Below, piece by piece: positions 1-7,907 of a stretch of 39,544 bases of DNA (positions are counted from its first letter, which is position 1; the number at the start of each line of letters is the position of its first letter). Source of the stretch: Nitrososphaerota archaeon (GTDB lineage Archaea > Thermoproteota > Nitrososphaeria > Nitrososphaerales > Nitrosopumilaceae); contig JAGWGA010000016.1 in assembly GCA_028867675.1 (NCBI GenBank), positions 1-39,544 of the forward strand, read 5' to 3'. The notes under the pieces were generated by a model, which worked only from the letters and a program-made list of their open reading frames with translations, did not search any database and was not told the origin of the DNA. A program made the translations under genes and the position numbers.

Positions 1-481
1 CATCCATCTTGTAGATCACATCAAATAAGCTATGGTAGAGCTTTCTTGCACTACCTCCGGGAAGGTCAACTCTTCCGCAATTTCCTACAAAAAGAGTATC
101 TCCTGAGATTATTTTTCCATCTCCAACAAGACAGATACTATCTTTTGAATGTCCCGGAGTATGTATCACAGTAAGTTCAGAATTACCAAACTTTATTTTT
201 TCACCATTAGATAATTTGACATCGTTTTTCAGAGTAGAATATTCATGCTGTAATATTTTAGAGTAGGTGTGTTTTATCATTGCATCATTTCCTATAGTAT
301 GATCAAAGTGATGATGTGTGTTTATGATGTATTTTATTTTTAAATCATTTCTTTCTATGGTTTCTATTACCAAGTCCAAGTCCCATGATGGGTCTATAAC
401 TACAGCTTCCTTTGTTTCTTCATCTTCAAGAACATAGGTAAAGTTCTGCATATTTCCTACTTCAAGTTGATACACTTTCAT
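1..481 (-). CDS. MBL-fold metallo-hydrolase (glyoxalase II / persulfide dioxygenase-like), 3' end outside window
   Basis: The first 160 residues are visible; the C-terminus lies beyond base 1. The metal-binding signature THHHFDH sits at residues 55-61, followed by a PGH motif and a GNCGRVDLPGG segment typical of hydroxyacylglutathione hydrolase/ETHE1-like proteins. The family hydrolyses thioesters or oxidises persulfides with one or two metal ions; which substrate is used here cannot be told. The ATG at 481-479 overlaps the stop of nnrE as ATGA, so the two are probably co-transcribed and translationally coupled. No signal peptide is seen, so it is likely cytoplasmic. Confidence 0.85.
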   Translation of the reverse strand, partial: MKVYQLEVGNMQNFTYVLEDEETKEAVVIDPSWDLDLVIETIERNDLKIKYIINTHHHFDHTIGNDAMIKHTYSKILQHEYSTLKNDVKLSNGEKIKFGNSELTVIHTPGHSKDSICLVGDGKIISGDTLFVGNCGRVDLPGGSARKLYHSLFDVIYKMD

Positions 482-1128
482 AATACACCAATCTCCGCTT
501 CTGGAGGTATACCTATTTTCTCAACTATTATTTTTCCACACATATCTTGATTTTTTGGCATTCCAATTTTCATTTTATGAAAAGTTATAGTGATATCAGC
601 TTTTACACATTTGTCATGTACTAATCCTGTATCAGGATCAAGACCAGTTGGCACATCAACAGCCACTTTGAAGGCATCAGATTGATTTATGAGATCTATT
701 GCTGATGAGTATGGTTCTCTAATTTTTCCAGATATTCCAGTTCCAAGAATTCCATCGATTATTATTTCAGCAGAATTTACAAGCCCACTAGTTTCAGATG
801 CAAGTACAAGATTTACAGAATTCATCTTCTCCAAAATTTTCCAGTTAGATCTTGCTTCTTCAGTTTTTATCTTATCAGGATGTCCTAGAAGTATTACCGT
901 AGGTTGACATCCAAACCCAGTCAAATGTCGTGCTACAACAAAAGCATCACCCCCATTATTTCCCAAACCAGCAAAAACAGTAACTTTTTTGGATTTTAAA
1001 TCTGAAAAACGTTCAACTACATGTCTTGCCATAGCAGCGCCTGCATTTTCCATCATAAGTTTTCTAAAAAAACCCATTTGATGTCCATTCTCTTCAATTT
1101 GCATCATTTGTTTTACAGTGATTTCCAT
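478..1128 (-). CDS. nnrE: NAD(P)H-hydrate epimerase (YjeF N-terminal domain)
   Basis: A metabolite-repair enzyme that interconverts the R and S forms of damaged hydrated NAD(P)H so that a dehydratase can restore it. The diagnostic GLGNNGGDAFVVAR loop is at residues 54-67, and the DVPTGLDPDTG segment is typical of the family. The ATG at 1128 gives a normal N-terminus (MEITVKQMMQIEENG); a longer frame to 1176 adds 16 atypical residues and is not preferred. This is the stand-alone epimerase domain: the dehydratase domain (NnrD), often fused to it in prokaryotes, is absent and must be encoded elsewhere. It is followed by the MBL-fold gene with a 4-nt overlap. Confidence 0.9.
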   Translation of the reverse strand: MEITVKQMMQIEENGHQMGFFRKLMMENAGAAMARHVVERFSDLKSKKVTVFAGLGNNGGDAFVVARHLTGFGCQPTVILLGHPDKIKTEEARSNWKILEKMNSVNLVLASETSGLVNSAEIIIDGILGTGISGKIREPYSSAIDLINQSDAFKVAVDVPTGLDPDTGLVHDKCVKADITITFHKMKIGMPKNQDMCGKIIVEKIGIPPEAEIGVL

Positions 1129-1287
1129 AATAATGTAGAATTCTATGTCAAATAAGGGCTTTACCAAAATACACATTCACACAGGAAATAAAAAATAACA
1201 TCATCGGATGTAATTTAAAATTCAGATATACAAGATATAACAATAGTTTGTAATCAATCAATTTGAAAATTATTTTAAATTTTTAAT

Positions 1288-1371
1288 GCGGGAGAAGGGA
1301 TTTGAACCCTCGAAATCCTAAGATACTAGCCCCTCAAGCTAGCGCCTTTGACCAGGCTGGGCGACTCCCGC
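1288..1371 (-). tRNA. tRNA-Leu (anticodon GAG)
   Basis: Read on the minus strand, the acceptor GCGGGAG pairs with CTCCCGC. The anticodon stem CTAGC/GCTAG encloses the loop TTGAGGG, giving anticodon GAG (Leu, CUU/CUC). The long variable arm (paired around ATCTTAGGAT) marks it as class II. The T-arm is GAGGG-TTCAAAT-CCCTT. No intron and no encoded CCA are seen. Its 5' end lies about 30 nt from a TATA-like box shared with divergent rpoN. Confidence 0.96.
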
Positions 1372-1395
1372 ACATTTGGTTTTACCCATGTATGG

Positions 1396-1405
1396 TTTTT
1401 ATAAG
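1396..1405. promoter_or_regulatory. TATA box between tRNA-Leu and rpoN, possibly bidirectional
   Basis: TTTTTATAAG reads as an archaeal TATA box on both strands. Its centre is about 26 nt before the GTG at 1427 of rpoN and about 30 nt before the 5' end of tRNA-Leu at 1371. The spacing to 1427 decides the rpoN start and implies a leaderless mRNA. Confidence 0.6.
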
Positions 1406-1426
1406 CCTTGATTACTTTTTGTGTCT

Positions 1427-1663
1427 GTGCTGATTCCTGTTAGATGTTTTAGTTGTGGAAATTTGATTGCTGACAAGTTTAAAGAATATCAAAATCGTGT
1501 AAAAAGTGGGGAAGATCCAAAAAAAGTTTTAGATTCTTTTGGTTTCAAAAGATATTGTTGTAGAGCAATGATATTGACATCGGTTGAGACAATACACCAA
1601 GTCATTCCATTTTTCGAAGCAATTAGAAGAAGAGAACAAGAAGTAAGATCTGAATTAGAATAG
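1427..1663 (+). CDS. rpoN: DNA-directed RNA polymerase subunit N (Rpo10)
   Basis: A small zinc-binding subunit of archaeal RNA polymerase, orthologous to eukaryotic Rpb10, needed for assembly of the polymerase platform. The N-terminal signature LIPVRCFSCG and the later KRYCCRAMIL give the CxxC...CC zinc site. The GTG at 1427 is preferred over the GTG at 1421 because the family starts MLIPVRC and because 1427 lies 26 nt from the TATA centre. It is followed by enolase after one base, the conserved archaeal rpoN-eno-rps2 arrangement. RpoK and the L13/S9 genes often found here are absent from this window. Confidence 0.95.
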   Translation: MLIPVRCFSCGNLIADKFKEYQNRVKSGEDPKKVLDSFGFKRYCCRAMILTSVETIHQVIPFFEAIRRREQEVRSELE

Positions 1664-1664
1664 A

Positions 1665-2903
1665 ATGCCTCTGATTACCTCAATCAAAGGTAGAGTACTT
1701 TACAATAGTAGAGGAAGTCAGACTATAGAAATTGATGTAATATCAGACAATCAACATATGGGACGAGTATGCGCTCCCTCAGGTGCAAGTGTTGGAAAAT
1801 ACGAAGCACAAAGTTTTCCTCAAAACAAGCCAGAAAAGAGCCTAGAGATTTTAAAAAAGAACGCAAAGAAATTTGTCGGTCTTGATCCATCAAACCTTAA
1901 AGTAATTCATGAGACCTTAAGAGAAATCGATTCTACACCGAATTATTCTCAAGTTGGAGGTTCACTTGCATTTGCATTAACCATTGCATCAATTGAGTCT
2001 GCTTCGAGATCTTTAGATGTACCCATGTTTAAGATAATGACAAAAAATTCAACTTTTAGATTTCCATTTCCTCTTGGAAACATTATAGGAGGTGGGGCAC
2101 ATGCTGGTCCCGGTACACCAGATATTCAAGAAATTCTAGTTTGTGCTACCGGTTCTAAAACTATTCGTGATGCAATTGAAGTTAACTTAATTGTGCATAA
2201 AGAAGTAGGAAAAATTCTAGCTAAAAAGGATCCGAGCTTTACAAATGGAAGAGGAGACGAAGGTGGTTGGGCTCCCAAATTGAAAAATGATGAGGCCTTG
2301 GAAATAGCTGCAAAAGCTTGTGAGCAGCTTGGTTTTACATTAGGAAAAGAAGTTTCGTTAGGAGTGGATTTTGCTTCGTCCACACAATGGAATGAGAAAA
2401 AAAAGAGATATGTATACAACAGAGCAGGTTTTGATAACACATCACAAGAACAGATTGAATTTGCTTCTAAAATAATAAAAAAATACAAACTTGTCTACGC
2501 AGAAGATGCTGTCCATGAGGAAGCTTTTGAAGATATGGCGGTTTTGACCAAAAGGTTCCCTCGTGTACTAATAACTGGTGACGATTTGTTGGTAACAAAT
2601 ACAAAGATTCTCAAAAAAGCGGTAAAAATAAGGGCGTGTAGTGGCGCCATATTAAAAGTAAATCAGGCAGGAAGTCTCTATGATGCTTTAGAGTTTGCAA
2701 AAGAGGCAAACAATAACAATGTAAAACTGATTACATCCCATCGATCTGGAGAATCTACCGACTCCCACATATCACATATTGGACTTGCAACAAAATCAAA
2801 GATGCTAAAGGTAGGAGTTCTAGGAGGAGAAAGAATAGCGAAACTTAACGAATTGGTACGACTATCAGAGTATGATTTAATACGTGGAATGGCCGAGATT
2901 TAG
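1665..2903 (+). CDS. eno: Enolase (phosphopyruvate hydratase)
   Basis: It converts 2-phosphoglycerate to phosphoenolpyruvate in glycolysis/gluconeogenesis. The 412-residue length is normal for archaeal enolases. Visible motifs include the NSRGSQTIE N-terminal loop, GDEGGWAP (catalytic Glu), the Mg2+ ligands in GVDFASS, YAEDAV and TGDDLL, the lysine in LKVNQAGS, and SHRSGESTDS near the C-terminus. The later segment GVLGGERIAKLNEL replaces the usual GAPCRSER stretch but keeps the Arg-Ala-Lys pattern. The ATG begins one base after the rpoN stop, and rps2 starts 9 nt after the enolase stop, so the genes form one operon. Confidence 0.97.
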   Translation: MPLITSIKGRVLYNSRGSQTIEIDVISDNQHMGRVCAPSGASVGKYEAQSFPQNKPEKSLEILKKNAKKFVGLDPSNLKVIHETLREIDSTPNYSQVGGSLAFALTIASIESASRSLDVPMFKIMTKNSTFRFPFPLGNIIGGGAHAGPGTPDIQEILVCATGSKTIRDAIEVNLIVHKEVGKILAKKDPSFTNGRGDEGGWAPKLKNDEALEIAAKACEQLGFTLGKEVSLGVDFASSTQWNEKKKRYVYNRAGFDNTSQEQIEFASKIIKKYKLVYAEDAVHEEAFEDMAVLTKRFPRVLITGDDLLVTNTKILKKAVKIRACSGAILKVNQAGSLYDALEFAKEANNNNVKLITSHRSGESTDSHISHIGLATKSKMLKVGVLGGERIAKLNELVRLSEYDLIRGMAEI

Positions 2904-2912
2904 AAACACGCA

Positions 2913-3584
2913 ATGAGCAAGCAAGACGACTTTGAACACATGGAGAAGTACGTATTATCCACAGGAATAAGAGTTGGAACTCAAGTAAAAACAAAATTCA
3001 TGAATTCATTTGTTACAAAGGCAACAAATGAAGGGTTATACATCATCGATAGCAAGAAAACATTATCAAGAATTCAGACCGCTGCCAAATTTATCAATAG
3101 AGCAGATATTACAAAAGTTCTAGTTTGCTCAGGTAGAGAATATGCAAGTACTCCTGTTGAGAAATTCTGTGAGATTACAGGTGCAACACCAATGCTTGGA
3201 AGATTCATGCCAGGAACTCTGACAAATCCATCATTACCATACTATAGAGAACCAGAATTAGTTTTCATTTCAGATCCTCAGGTAGATGAACAAGCAATTG
3301 TGGAAGCTACCAATGCAGGAATTCCAGTCATAGGTATTTCCAACACAGATAATGTTACTTCTAAAATTGATTTGGTAATTCCAGCAAACAATAGAGGAAG
3401 AAAATCCCTAGCTGCTACTTATTGGCTATTAGCAAGAGAGATTCTAATGCAAAAAGGTAAGCTAAAAGATGCAGAGTCTATGAAATACAAAATAGATGAT
3501 TTTGAGACAAAGATAACCGAAGAAGAACTAGAAGAAGAAAGTGAGAGAATGTCGCCTTCAAGAATGAGAACACAGAGGCAATAA
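2913..3584 (+). CDS. rps2: 30S ribosomal protein S2 (uS2)
   Basis: A small-subunit ribosomal protein. The 223 residues carry the uS2 pattern: GIRVGTQVKTKFM near residues 19-31, then the IDSKKTLSRIQTAAKF helix, then FMPGTLTNP, and then the C-terminal VIGISNTDN segment. The highly acidic tail (EEELEEESER) is an archaeal-type extension. It sits between enolase and the MEMO-family gene, a syntenic position seen widely in archaea; only 4 nt separate it from the next start. Confidence 0.97.
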   Translation: MSKQDDFEHMEKYVLSTGIRVGTQVKTKFMNSFVTKATNEGLYIIDSKKTLSRIQTAAKFINRADITKVLVCSGREYASTPVEKFCEITGATPMLGRFMPGTLTNPSLPYYREPELVFISDPQVDEQAIVEATNAGIPVIGISNTDNVTSKIDLVIPANNRGRKSLAATYWLLAREILMQKGKLKDAESMKYKIDDFETKITEEELEEESERMSPSRMRTQRQ

Positions 3585-3588
3585 CACA

Positions 3589-4425
3589 ATGCAGGTAAGG
3601 ACGCCAGCTGTTGCTGGAATGTTCTATCCAAAAACAAATCAAGAGTTAAAATCAAGCATAAAGAATTGTTTTCTACACAGTTTTGGTCCCGGAAAATTAC
3701 CACCTTCACAAGATAATAAAAAAATTATTGGTGCAATATGTCCTCATGCCGGATACGAATATTCTGGTCCAATAGCTGCAAATTCATACTATACAATATC
3801 CTCACAAAGACCTGATCTTGTAATAATAATTGGTCCAAATCATTGGGGAATAGGACGAGACGTTGCATCAATGAAAGAAGGAATATGGAAAACCCCTATA
3901 GGAGATATCGAAGTAGATACAGAATCCGCAATTGAAATTAACAAGATTTGCAAATTGATAGAATTAGATTCTTTTTCCCATACAAGGGACCATTGTTTAG
4001 AAGTACAACTTCCGATGCTTCAAGAGATATTTTCTTGTAAATTCAAAATTTTACCTTTAATTTTAATCGACCAAAGTCATCGTACCATAATTGAAATTGG
4101 TAAAGCTATAGCAAAGATTGCAAAGATTAAGAATACCATCATAATTGGTTCCTCAGATTTCACTCATTACGAATCAAATGATTTTGCACATATGCAGGAC
4201 AAATCTTTGATAGAAACAATAGTAAGTTTGGACGTAGACAAGTTTTACCGGGTTTTACAAGAAAAACATGTTAGTGCATGTGGATATGGAGCGATTGCAT
4301 CCACCATGATAGCTTGCAAGGAACTTGGAGCAACTAAGGGCACCTTGATCAAATATGCCACTAGTGGTGACATAACAGGCGAAAAAAACTCAGTGGTTGG
4401 ATATGCATCGATAGTTTTTTCATGA
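3589..4425 (+). CDS. MEMO1 / AmmeMemoRadiSam-B family protein
   Basis: A cytoplasmic MEMO-family protein, related in fold to class III extradiol dioxygenases. The N-terminal RTPAVAGMFYP is the family hallmark. Candidate metal or active-site residues equivalent to those of human Memo are His53 (CPHAGYEYSG), His85 (GPNHWGIG) and Cys231 (SACGYGAIA). The archaeal function is not established. The gene overlaps mevalonate kinase by 4 nt, and this link between memo and the mevalonate genes is common in archaea, hinting at, but not proving, a role near isoprenoid metabolism. Confidence 0.92.
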   Translation: MQVRTPAVAGMFYPKTNQELKSSIKNCFLHSFGPGKLPPSQDNKKIIGAICPHAGYEYSGPIAANSYYTISSQRPDLVIIIGPNHWGIGRDVASMKEGIWKTPIGDIEVDTESAIEINKICKLIELDSFSHTRDHCLEVQLPMLQEIFSCKFKILPLILIDQSHRTIIEIGKAIAKIAKIKNTIIIGSSDFTHYESNDFAHMQDKSLIETIVSLDVDKFYRVLQEKHVSACGYGAIASTMIACKELGATKGTLIKYATSGDITGEKNSVVGYASIVFS

Positions 4426-5375
4426 AATCCATTGCATCTGCACCTGGAAAAATCATACTTTTCGGGGAGCATTTTGTGGTGTATGGCATCAAAGCAATAC
4501 TATGTTCTATAGACAAGAGAATAACTGCAACATCACAATTTTTGGATGAGAAGATAATCAGAGTAAGATCATCGTTAGGAGATTCAGTTATGGATCTAAA
4601 TTCATTAAATAATTTAGAAAATGTGCCACAAAAATTTATGAAACCATTTTTTTACATTGCACAAAAAGCAATAGAAGAAAATTCCACAAAGCAAGGTATT
4701 GAGATAGTTTTAGAATCAGAGATACCTACAGGAGTAGGACTTGGTTCATCATCTGCAGCATGTGTTGCAGCTACAGCTTCTGTCAACGGATTGTTTGTTA
4801 GATTAACAAAAGACGAAATTGTAAAAAAAGCCATAGAGGCAGAACGTACCATATTTGAACAGAATTCAGGTGCGGATTCATCAGTTTCCACATTTGGTGG
4901 ACTAATGTTATATGATCTAAAGAATGGTTTTCAAAATATTTCATCTAGAAATGACTTGAATTTTATAATAGCAAACTCTGCTCAGGTTCATGATACTCAA
5001 GATGTTGTAAGACAAGTCAGAAATTTTAAAGAAAAAAATGAAGATATTTTTAGAAAATTATGTGAGCAAGAAGTCGAGATAGTTAACAATGCAACAATAG
5101 CCTTGAAAAAAAATGATTTGAATCAGTTAGGTTCATTGATGTTAAAAAATTATGAGTTGTTAAAACAAATAGGAATTTCAACAGAAAAAATTGATTTGTT
5201 AGTAAGAGAGGCAAAAAAGACATCCTATGGAGCAAAGATAACAGGAGCCGGTGGAGGAGGATGTATTATTTCACTTGTTGACAATTCCAACATGAAAAAT
5301 ACTTTAGATAGTCTAAGAAAACTTTCGGATTGTTTTTTAGCAAAAATAGATTACAAAGGACTTTTGTATTCATAA
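4422..5375 (+). CDS. mvk: Mevalonate kinase
   Basis: A GHMP-superfamily kinase that phosphorylates mevalonate with ATP, early in isopentenyl diphosphate synthesis. It starts with SAPGKIILFGEH (residues 5-17), has the ATP-binding PTGVGLGSSSAA loop at 102-113, and ends with the GHMP motif 3 ITGAGGGGC. The length of 317 is normal for archaeal MVK. The ATG overlaps the stop of the MEMO gene (ATGA). A gap of about 170 nt with a TATA box separates it from isopentenyl phosphate kinase, so the downstream genes can be transcribed independently. Confidence 0.95.
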   Translation: MKSIASAPGKIILFGEHFVVYGIKAILCSIDKRITATSQFLDEKIIRVRSSLGDSVMDLNSLNNLENVPQKFMKPFFYIAQKAIEENSTKQGIEIVLESEIPTGVGLGSSSAACVAATASVNGLFVRLTKDEIVKKAIEAERTIFEQNSGADSSVSTFGGLMLYDLKNGFQNISSRNDLNFIIANSAQVHDTQDVVRQVRNFKEKNEDIFRKLCEQEVEIVNNATIALKKNDLNQLGSLMLKNYELLKQIGISTEKIDLLVREAKKTSYGAKITGAGGGGCIISLVDNSNMKNTLDSLRKLSDCFLAKIDYKGLLYS

Positions 5376-5510
5376 AATTGACCAAGATTTAGTTCTAAAT
5401 AAAATTTTACTATTTGCAAGACAGGCATTTGTTAAGAAAGAAAAAATAGCAAAATTGTCACCTTATACCAATCAAAGAATTTCCTAATCGCCATGTGATT
5501 TCAGGGAGAT

Positions 5511-5520
5511 ACTTTTTAAA
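5511..5520 (+). promoter_or_regulatory. TATA box of the ipk-idi-prenyltransferase group
   Basis: ACTTTTTAAA has its centre about 30 nt before the ATG at 5546. It supports 5546, and not the upstream in-frame start at 5495, as the beginning of the kinase gene, giving a nearly or fully leaderless transcript. Confidence 0.5.
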
Positions 5521-5545
5521 ACCGTTCATAGCACTGATAAAAATC

Positions 5546-6286
5546 ATGATCTTGATGAAACTTGGCGGTTCAATAATTACCGACAAAGAAAAACCATTGA
5601 CAGCCAACAGGAATTCAATAAGAAAGATTGCATCAAGTCTCAAAAATGTAAAGGAGCCAATCGCAATCATACATGGTGGAGGTTCTTTTGGACATTATTG
5701 GTCAGTAAAGTATGATATGCATACAAAACCACAAAGATACAGTGTCAAGGGAGTTTCTGTTGTCAAAAATTCAATGGTAGAACTAAACAAAATTGTATTA
5801 GAATCATTTCTAGAATCTGGTCTAAAACCATATTGTTTACCTCCAAGTGATTTTATGATTGGAGATAAGCCACTAATCAATAAAGTTAAAGAAATTCCAA
5901 AGATTGCAAAGACAGGATTAACGCCAATTTCCTATGGTGATGCAATGTGGTTTGGAAAAAATAAGTTTTACATCTTGTCTGGAGATAGAATCATGGGAAT
6001 TCTTTGTAAACTATTACGTCCTCGTCTTGCAATTTTTATTACAAATGTGGATGGAGTATATTCAGATATGAAAGAAAAGAGACTTTTGAGAGAGATTACT
6101 AAAGAGAAACCGATTACCTCGGAAGTAGCAATGGATGTTACCGGAGGGATGTCACGTAAAATAAAAGAAGCATTTAGCATATCAAAAGGTGGAACAGATG
6201 TTTTCTTTGTTAATGGAAATATTCCAAAAAGAATAACAGATGCAATAAATGACAAGGGTTTTGAGGGAACAATATTTAGAGGATAA
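5546..6286 (+). CDS. Isopentenyl phosphate kinase
   Basis: An amino-acid-kinase-fold enzyme that phosphorylates isopentenyl phosphate to isopentenyl diphosphate, the last step of the archaeal alternative mevalonate pathway. Visible motifs are MKLGGSIIT with the conserved Lys, HGGGSFGH ending in His50 (equivalent to the catalytic His of characterised IPKs), ITNVDGVY and DVTGGMSRK. The start is placed at ATG 5546 from the TATA spacing; ATG 5555 (MKLGGS) is also possible. It lies between mvk and the IDI-like gene and ends 2 nt before the next start. Confidence 0.94.
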   Translation: MILMKLGGSIITDKEKPLTANRNSIRKIASSLKNVKEPIAIIHGGGSFGHYWSVKYDMHTKPQRYSVKGVSVVKNSMVELNKIVLESFLESGLKPYCLPPSDFMIGDKPLINKVKEIPKIAKTGLTPISYGDAMWFGKNKFYILSGDRIMGILCKLLRPRLAIFITNVDGVYSDMKEKRLLREITKEKPITSEVAMDVTGGMSRKIKEAFSISKGGTDVFFVNGNIPKRITDAINDKGFEGTIFRG

Positions 6287-6288
6287 TC

Positions 6289-6927
6289 ATGGAATATCTA
6301 ATTCTTGTAGACAGTAATGATAATCAAATAGGAACTGAAGAGAAAGTAAAATGTCATTTGCCCAATGGAAAACTTCACAGAGCTTTTACCATATTTTTAT
6401 TCAATAAAGAGGGAAAGATGTTGCTTACGCAGAGAAGTAAAGATAAGATGTTATGGCCAGGAGATTGGGATGGAACCGTAGCTAGTCATCCAAGACAGTC
6501 AGAGAATTATATTTCATCTGCAGAAAGAAGACTACCTGAAGAATTAGGAGTAAGTTGCAAATTAGATTACTTACACAAGTTTGAGTATCATGTTCCCTAC
6601 AAAGACATTGGATCTGAAAATGAAGTTTGTGGTACTTTAATCGGCATATTAGATGAACCTTCAAAGATAAAGCTTGTAGAAGGAGAAATTTCAGATTTCA
6701 AGTGGGTTACATTTGAAGAGTTATTATCTGAAATAAAAAAGACTCCTCACATTTTCTGTCCATGGCTACTTGTCGCACTGTATTTTCTACCAGAGTCAAG
6801 TCAAAATATCAATGACAGACATAAAGAGATTATAAAAATGTGGAATAAAAGCGACTTAAAGAGTAGACTAGAAGAACCGTTAAAACATCATTTTCCAGAT
6901 AATAAATGGGAGTTAAAAAGAGAATGA
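6289..6927 (+). CDS. idi: Type 1 isopentenyl-diphosphate isomerase-like Nudix protein lacking the catalytic Cys
   Basis: By fold and position this is an IDI-1 enzyme, which interconverts IPP and DMAPP. Metal-ligand equivalents are all present: His23 (KCHLP), His30 (KLHRAF), His67 (SHP) and the Glu110/Glu112 pair (SENE), plus a Nudix-like AERRLPEELGV helix and FCPWL near residue 158. However, the catalytic cysteine of the WTNxxCxHP motif (Cys67 in E. coli) is Ala65 here (WDGTVASHP). The second catalytic acid is retained. Either chemistry is altered, or the protein is a Nudix hydrolase that acts on another prenyl phosphate. Its place between isopentenyl phosphate kinase and a prenyltransferase favours an isoprenoid role. 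Confidence 0.8.
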   Translation: MEYLILVDSNDNQIGTEEKVKCHLPNGKLHRAFTIFLFNKEGKMLLTQRSKDKMLWPGDWDGTVASHPRQSENYISSAERRLPEELGVSCKLDYLHKFEYHVPYKDIGSENEVCGTLIGILDEPSKIKLVEGEISDFKWVTFEELLSEIKKTPHIFCPWLLVALYFLPESSQNINDRHKEIIKMWNKSDLKSRLEEPLKHHFPDNKWELKRE

Positions 6928-7907
6928 AATTAGAAACACTTGCAGATACAGCATCCAAGATAGATTCATTTCTATCAGATAGACTTTCTGGAGAACCAAG
7001 AGATCTATATCATGCAGCAAGTTATTTGATTGATCACGGAGGAAAAAGATTGAGACCATATATGGTCATAAAGAGTTGTCAACTTTTAGGAGGAACTACA
7101 AAACAAGCCATGCCTGCAGCAGCAGCAGTTGAGATGATACACAATTTTACACTTGTTCATGATGATATCATGGATAATGATGAAGTAAGACATGGTGTGC
7201 CTACAGTTCATGTAAAATTTGGAATGCCAATAGGAATCCTTGCAGGAGATTTGTTGTTTTCAAGAGCATTTGAGACCATTTCAAAGCCTTACCTCCATAA
7301 ATCAAGAGATGTGGGCTTGAATTTAGTTACTACATTAGCAAAAGCCTGTACAGATGTGTGTGAAGGTCAAGCACTTGACATCATCATGGCAAAATCAAGT
7401 AAGATACCAAATGAAAATCAATACATAAAGATGATTGAGAAAAAAACATCTTCATTATTTGTAGCATCATGTGCAATGGGAGCAATAACAGCAAACAGAA
7501 AGTTCACCGATGTAACAAGACTATCCACCTTTGGAAGAAACCTAGGAATTGCTTTCCAGATAATTGATGATCTAATCGGAGTCATAGGCGATCCCAAGAT
7601 TACAAAAAAGCCTGTTGGAAATGACATCAGAGAAGGAAAAAAGTCACTTCCAATTTTGATGGCAATTAAAAAAGCAAATAATCAAGAAAAGAAGATAATT
7701 CTTAATGCTTTTGGTAATTCCTCTGTTTCAAAAAGTGAAGTTGAAAAAGCTGTTTCTACAATTTCTTCTCTTGGTATAGAAAAGACAATAAAACAAAAGG
7801 CTACACTGCATTCTAACGCAGCCAAGAAATCCATATCAATATACAATGGATCTGCAAAAAAAGAACTGCTCTCTTTGCTTGATTTCGTGGTAGAGAGGAG
7901 TCTTTAG
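6924..7907 (+). CDS. Polyprenyl diphosphate synthase (geranylgeranyl diphosphate synthase type)
   Basis: A trans-prenyltransferase that condenses IPP onto allylic diphosphates to make the C20 precursor of archaeal lipids. The first Asp-rich motif DDIMD is at residues 80-84 and the second, DDLIGVIGD, at 215-223. GGKRLRP near 39-45 binds IPP. Phe75, five residues before the first motif, is consistent with a chain-length stop around C20. ATG 6924 overlaps the previous stop as ATGA and is preferred to ATG 6906, which would run 22 nt into the idi gene. The next gene starts immediately after its stop. Confidence 0.93.
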   Translation: MKLETLADTASKIDSFLSDRLSGEPRDLYHAASYLIDHGGKRLRPYMVIKSCQLLGGTTKQAMPAAAAVEMIHNFTLVHDDIMDNDEVRHGVPTVHVKFGMPIGILAGDLLFSRAFETISKPYLHKSRDVGLNLVTTLAKACTDVCEGQALDIIMAKSSKIPNENQYIKMIEKKTSSLFVASCAMGAITANRKFTDVTRLSTFGRNLGIAFQIIDDLIGVIGDPKITKKPVGNDIREGKKSLPILMAIKKANNQEKKIILNAFGNSSVSKSEVEKAVSTISSLGIEKTIKQKATLHSNAAKKSISIYNGSAKKELLSLLDFVVERSL

